Origin: Bradyrhizobium sp. dw_78
Lineage (GTDB): Bacteria > Pseudomonadota > Alphaproteobacteria > Rhizobiales > Xanthobacteraceae
Direction: 5' to 3'
DNA length: 64,000 nucleotides
Assembly (NCBI RefSeq): GCF_018449525.1
Contig: NZ_JAAVUS010000009.1
Coordinates: 186,001-250,000, forward strand
The position numbers and the translations under genes are program-made. Below are positions 62,148 to 64,000 of this stretch, piece by piece; within the stretch, counting starts at the first letter, position 1; every line of letters starts with the position of its first letter. The notes beneath the pieces were generated by a model. That model was not told the DNA's origin and made no database searches. It saw only the letters and a list, made by a program, of their open reading frames with translations.

Positions 62148-63361
62148 TCGGACCCGCCCGCTGCCTGCAGGGTATACGTATCCTGGACGTCACGGTTTTT
62201 GAAGCCGGCCCCGCTTGCACTGAGGTACTCGCTTGGCTTGGCGCGGAGGTCATCAAGGTCGAGCATCCCAAAGGAGGAGACGCCGCCCGCAGTTCCTTTG
62301 AAGGCAGCAAGCCAGGACAGGATGCGCCCTATTTCCTGATCTACAACGCAAACAAGAAATCGATCACGGCGGATATGAAGTCGCCTGAAGGGCTCTCGCT
62401 GATCAAGCGGCTTATTCCGAAGGTCGATGTGTTCATCGAGAACCTTGCCCCGGGCGCAGTGGACAGGCTCGGCCTCGACTATGAGGCTGCAAAGCTCCTC
62501 AATCCAGACCTCATCTACGCCCAGATCAAGGGCTTTGGGCCTGGCAGCCAGTACGAGAAGTATCTCGCCTTCGACATGATCACCCAGGCCTTCAGCGGCA
62601 TCATGAGCATCAGCGGCGAGCGCGACGGCCCTCCGGTCAAGCCCGGCATCACTCTCGGCGATACCGGCACCGGCATGCTGATTGCCGTCAGCATCCTGGC
62701 CTCGCTGTTCAGGCGCGCCCGAGAAGGCGGCGGCGAACGCCTGCAAGTTTCGATGCAGGACGCCATGCTGCAATACATCCGTTCTGCGCTCGGCGCACAA
62801 CTTGCTACCGGAAAGCTGTACACCCGAAATGGCTCGAAGGTCGCCGCGAACCCGCCAAGCGGAATCTTCCCCTGCCATCCGGGCGGCAAGAACGACTTCA
62901 TCTATATCTACACCGGCCGCGGCAATCGTGCCCATTGGCACCGTCTACTTGAAACCATCGGACGGTCGGATCTGATCGGCGACGAACGCTACGAGACCGC
63001 GACCGAACGCCTGAAGCGCGAGACGGAGATCGATGCCATGATTTCCGACTGGACCAGTCGGCGCGACAAGCGCGAGGCGATGCGCCTTCTCGGCGAGGCC
63101 GGCGTGCCGGCGGGCGCCGTGATGGACACGATGGAAGTTCATCACGACCCCGAACTGGAGCGGCGCAATGTCATGCAGCTCATGCGGCACCCGGTCGTCG
63201 GTCCCATCCGCGTTCCGACATGGCCGGTCAGCCACGACAACCAGTTTGCGTCGGTGCAGCCTTCGCCGCTGCTCGGCGAGCATAACCACAGCATCTACCG
63301 GGAATGGCTTGGCCTCAGCGACGAGGAACTCGAATCGTTACGGGAACGCGGCACGATTTAG
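62144..63361 (+). CDS. CaiB/BaiF CoA-transferase
   Basis: A 405-residue class III CoA-transferase: GIRILDVTVFEAGPACTEVL, NANKKSITADMKSPEG and the catalytic Asp in AFDMITQAFSGIMSISG. The start at ATG 62144 overlaps the livF stop (ATGA), so transport and activation are translated together. That coupling suggests it loads CoA onto the molecule the transporter brings in. Confidence 0.9.
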   Translation: MIGPARCLQGIRILDVTVFEAGPACTEVLAWLGAEVIKVEHPKGGDAARSSFEGSKPGQDAPYFLIYNANKKSITADMKSPEGLSLIKRLIPKVDVFIENLAPGAVDRLGLDYEAAKLLNPDLIYAQIKGFGPGSQYEKYLAFDMITQAFSGIMSISGERDGPPVKPGITLGDTGTGMLIAVSILASLFRRAREGGGERLQVSMQDAMLQYIRSALGAQLATGKLYTRNGSKVAANPPSGIFPCHPGGKNDFIYIYTGRGNRAHWHRLLETIGRSDLIGDERYETATERLKRETEIDAMISDWTSRRDKREAMRLLGEAGVPAGAVMDTMEVHHDPELERRNVMQLMRHPVVGPIRVPTWPVSHDNQFASVQPSPLLGEHNHSIYREWLGLSDEELESLRERGTI

Positions 63362-63370
63362 CGTATTCGA

Positions 63371-64000
63371 CTATCGACCTTCAAATTTCGGGGCGCGCTT
63401 TTCGGCAAACGCGAGCGCGCCTTCCCGGTAGTCCTCTGTGTAACGCAGGATCCGGCTGAGATTCTCGGAAATGTTCAAACTGTCCTGAAGGCCCAGTCCG
63501 AGGGAGCGCCGCACCGCCTCCTTGACCGCCTGCACGGCAAGTGGCGCATTGGCGGCGACCGCCGCCGCCAGACCTTCGGCGGACGAATACAATTCCTGCT
63601 GGGGCAGGACGCGATCCACCAGACCGAGCCTCAGCCCCTCCTCCGCGTCGATCTCACGACCGGTGGACAGCAGGTCAATCGTCCGACCATATCCACAGAT
63701 CCGGGAGAGCCAGAACGTCGCTCCGCTGCTCGGCAGCAGTCCGCGCTTGACTTCGGGAAATGCAAACCGCGTGCCCTGCGCGGCGTAGCGAATGTCGCAG
63801 CTCAGATAGAGTTCCAGACCACCACCCATCGTCGCACCATGCGCGGCACCAATGATCGGCTTGTAGCAGTCCGCAGGCGGAATATAATTCAGCGACCTTC
63901 TTTCGCCCGCGCCCGCCTCCTCGTAACCAGGCGGCGCATCCTCGGGGTTCTTCCATCCGAACCCCGGATTGGTCCGCCGCAGGTCCATCCCCGAGCAGAA
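63371..64000 (-). CDS. enoyl-CoA hydratase/isomerase family protein, 5' part outside window
   Basis: About 210 residues of a crotonase-fold enzyme run off the right edge. FCSGMDLRR is the oxyanion-hole motif (usually FCAGxDL), and AAHGATMGGGLELYLSCDIR plus PEVKRGLLPSSGATFWLSR follow. The second Glu of the hydratase dyad is replaced by Ser in LPSSGA, so a different crotonase reaction is possible. It is convergent with the caiB gene. Confidence 0.88.
   Translation of the reverse strand, partial: FCSGMDLRRTNPGFGWKNPEDAPPGYEEAGAGERRSLNYIPPADCYKPIIGAAHGATMGGGLELYLSCDIRYAAQGTRFAFPEVKRGLLPSSGATFWLSRICGYGRTIDLLSTGREIDAEEGLRLGLVDRVLPQQELYSSAEGLAAAVAANAPLAVQAVKEAVRRSLGLGLQDSLNISENLSRILRYTEDYREGALAFAEKRAPKFEGR

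Overview
The window looks like a chromosomal segment of a GC-rich alphaproteobacterium of the Bradyrhizobium/Rhodopseudomonas group. This is inferred from gene content and protein style: a CvpA-PurF pair, NnrU, a Lin0512-family protein, many LIV-type ABC transporters and CaiB enzymes, and rhizobial-type intergenic inverted repeats. No 16S or other direct taxonomic marker is present.

Layout. 1-17 kb is mostly housekeeping: the 3' end of alr, a TauE/SafE-type exporter, radA, cvpA-purF, a MerR/cation-transporter pair with a clear shared operator, a yfgM-lipoprotein-der unit, panB, nnrU, prfC, and a phosphate permease with its DUF47 partner. 17.3-22 kb is a complete branched-chain amino-acid-type ABC operon on the minus strand. 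22-27.3 kb has an ArsC-like reductase, a 2'-5' RNA ligase family protein, a TetR/SDR divergent pair, a Lin0512 protein and an aldehyde dehydrogenase.

27.3-35.3 kb is a complete type II-C CRISPR-Cas locus: cas9 (1080 aa), cas1 and cas2 are overlapping genes on the plus strand. They are followed by an array of 42 full 36-bp repeats plus a truncated 43rd, with about 30-bp spacers. The 700 bp before cas9 hold RNA signals that gene finding would miss. There is a tracrRNA on the minus strand with an anti-repeat and an intrinsic terminator. Its promoter lies inside a diverged copy of the CRISPR repeat (25 of 36 positions). A third, orphan repeat-like element sits about 300 bp farther upstream in crRNA sense on the plus strand. 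An intrinsic terminator between cas2 and the array works only on the minus strand, and each repeat carries a promoter-like sequence on that strand, so pre-crRNA is predicted to run opposite to the cas genes. Two spacers differ only at synonymous positions of the same reading frame.

35.5-49.5 kb is an accessory region: small and unknown genes, a LysR-flanked HAD/CaiB/thioesterase operon with an MFS permease, a luciferase-like flavoenzyme, LysR- and AraC-controlled small operons, and several decayed genes. 49.5-64 kb is a coherent acyl-CoA catabolic cluster. An acyl-CoA dehydrogenase, a FrdA-like flavoprotein, two CaiB-family enzymes and an enoyl-CoA hydratase are on the minus strand. A MaoC-like hydratase, a second LIV-type ABC importer (with a LivM-LivG fusion) and another CaiB enzyme are on the plus strand. 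Two promoters here share a near-identical 14-bp motif, which suggests common control. The substrate is unknown, but the set fits uptake of an organic acid, activation by CoA transfer, oxidation and hydration.
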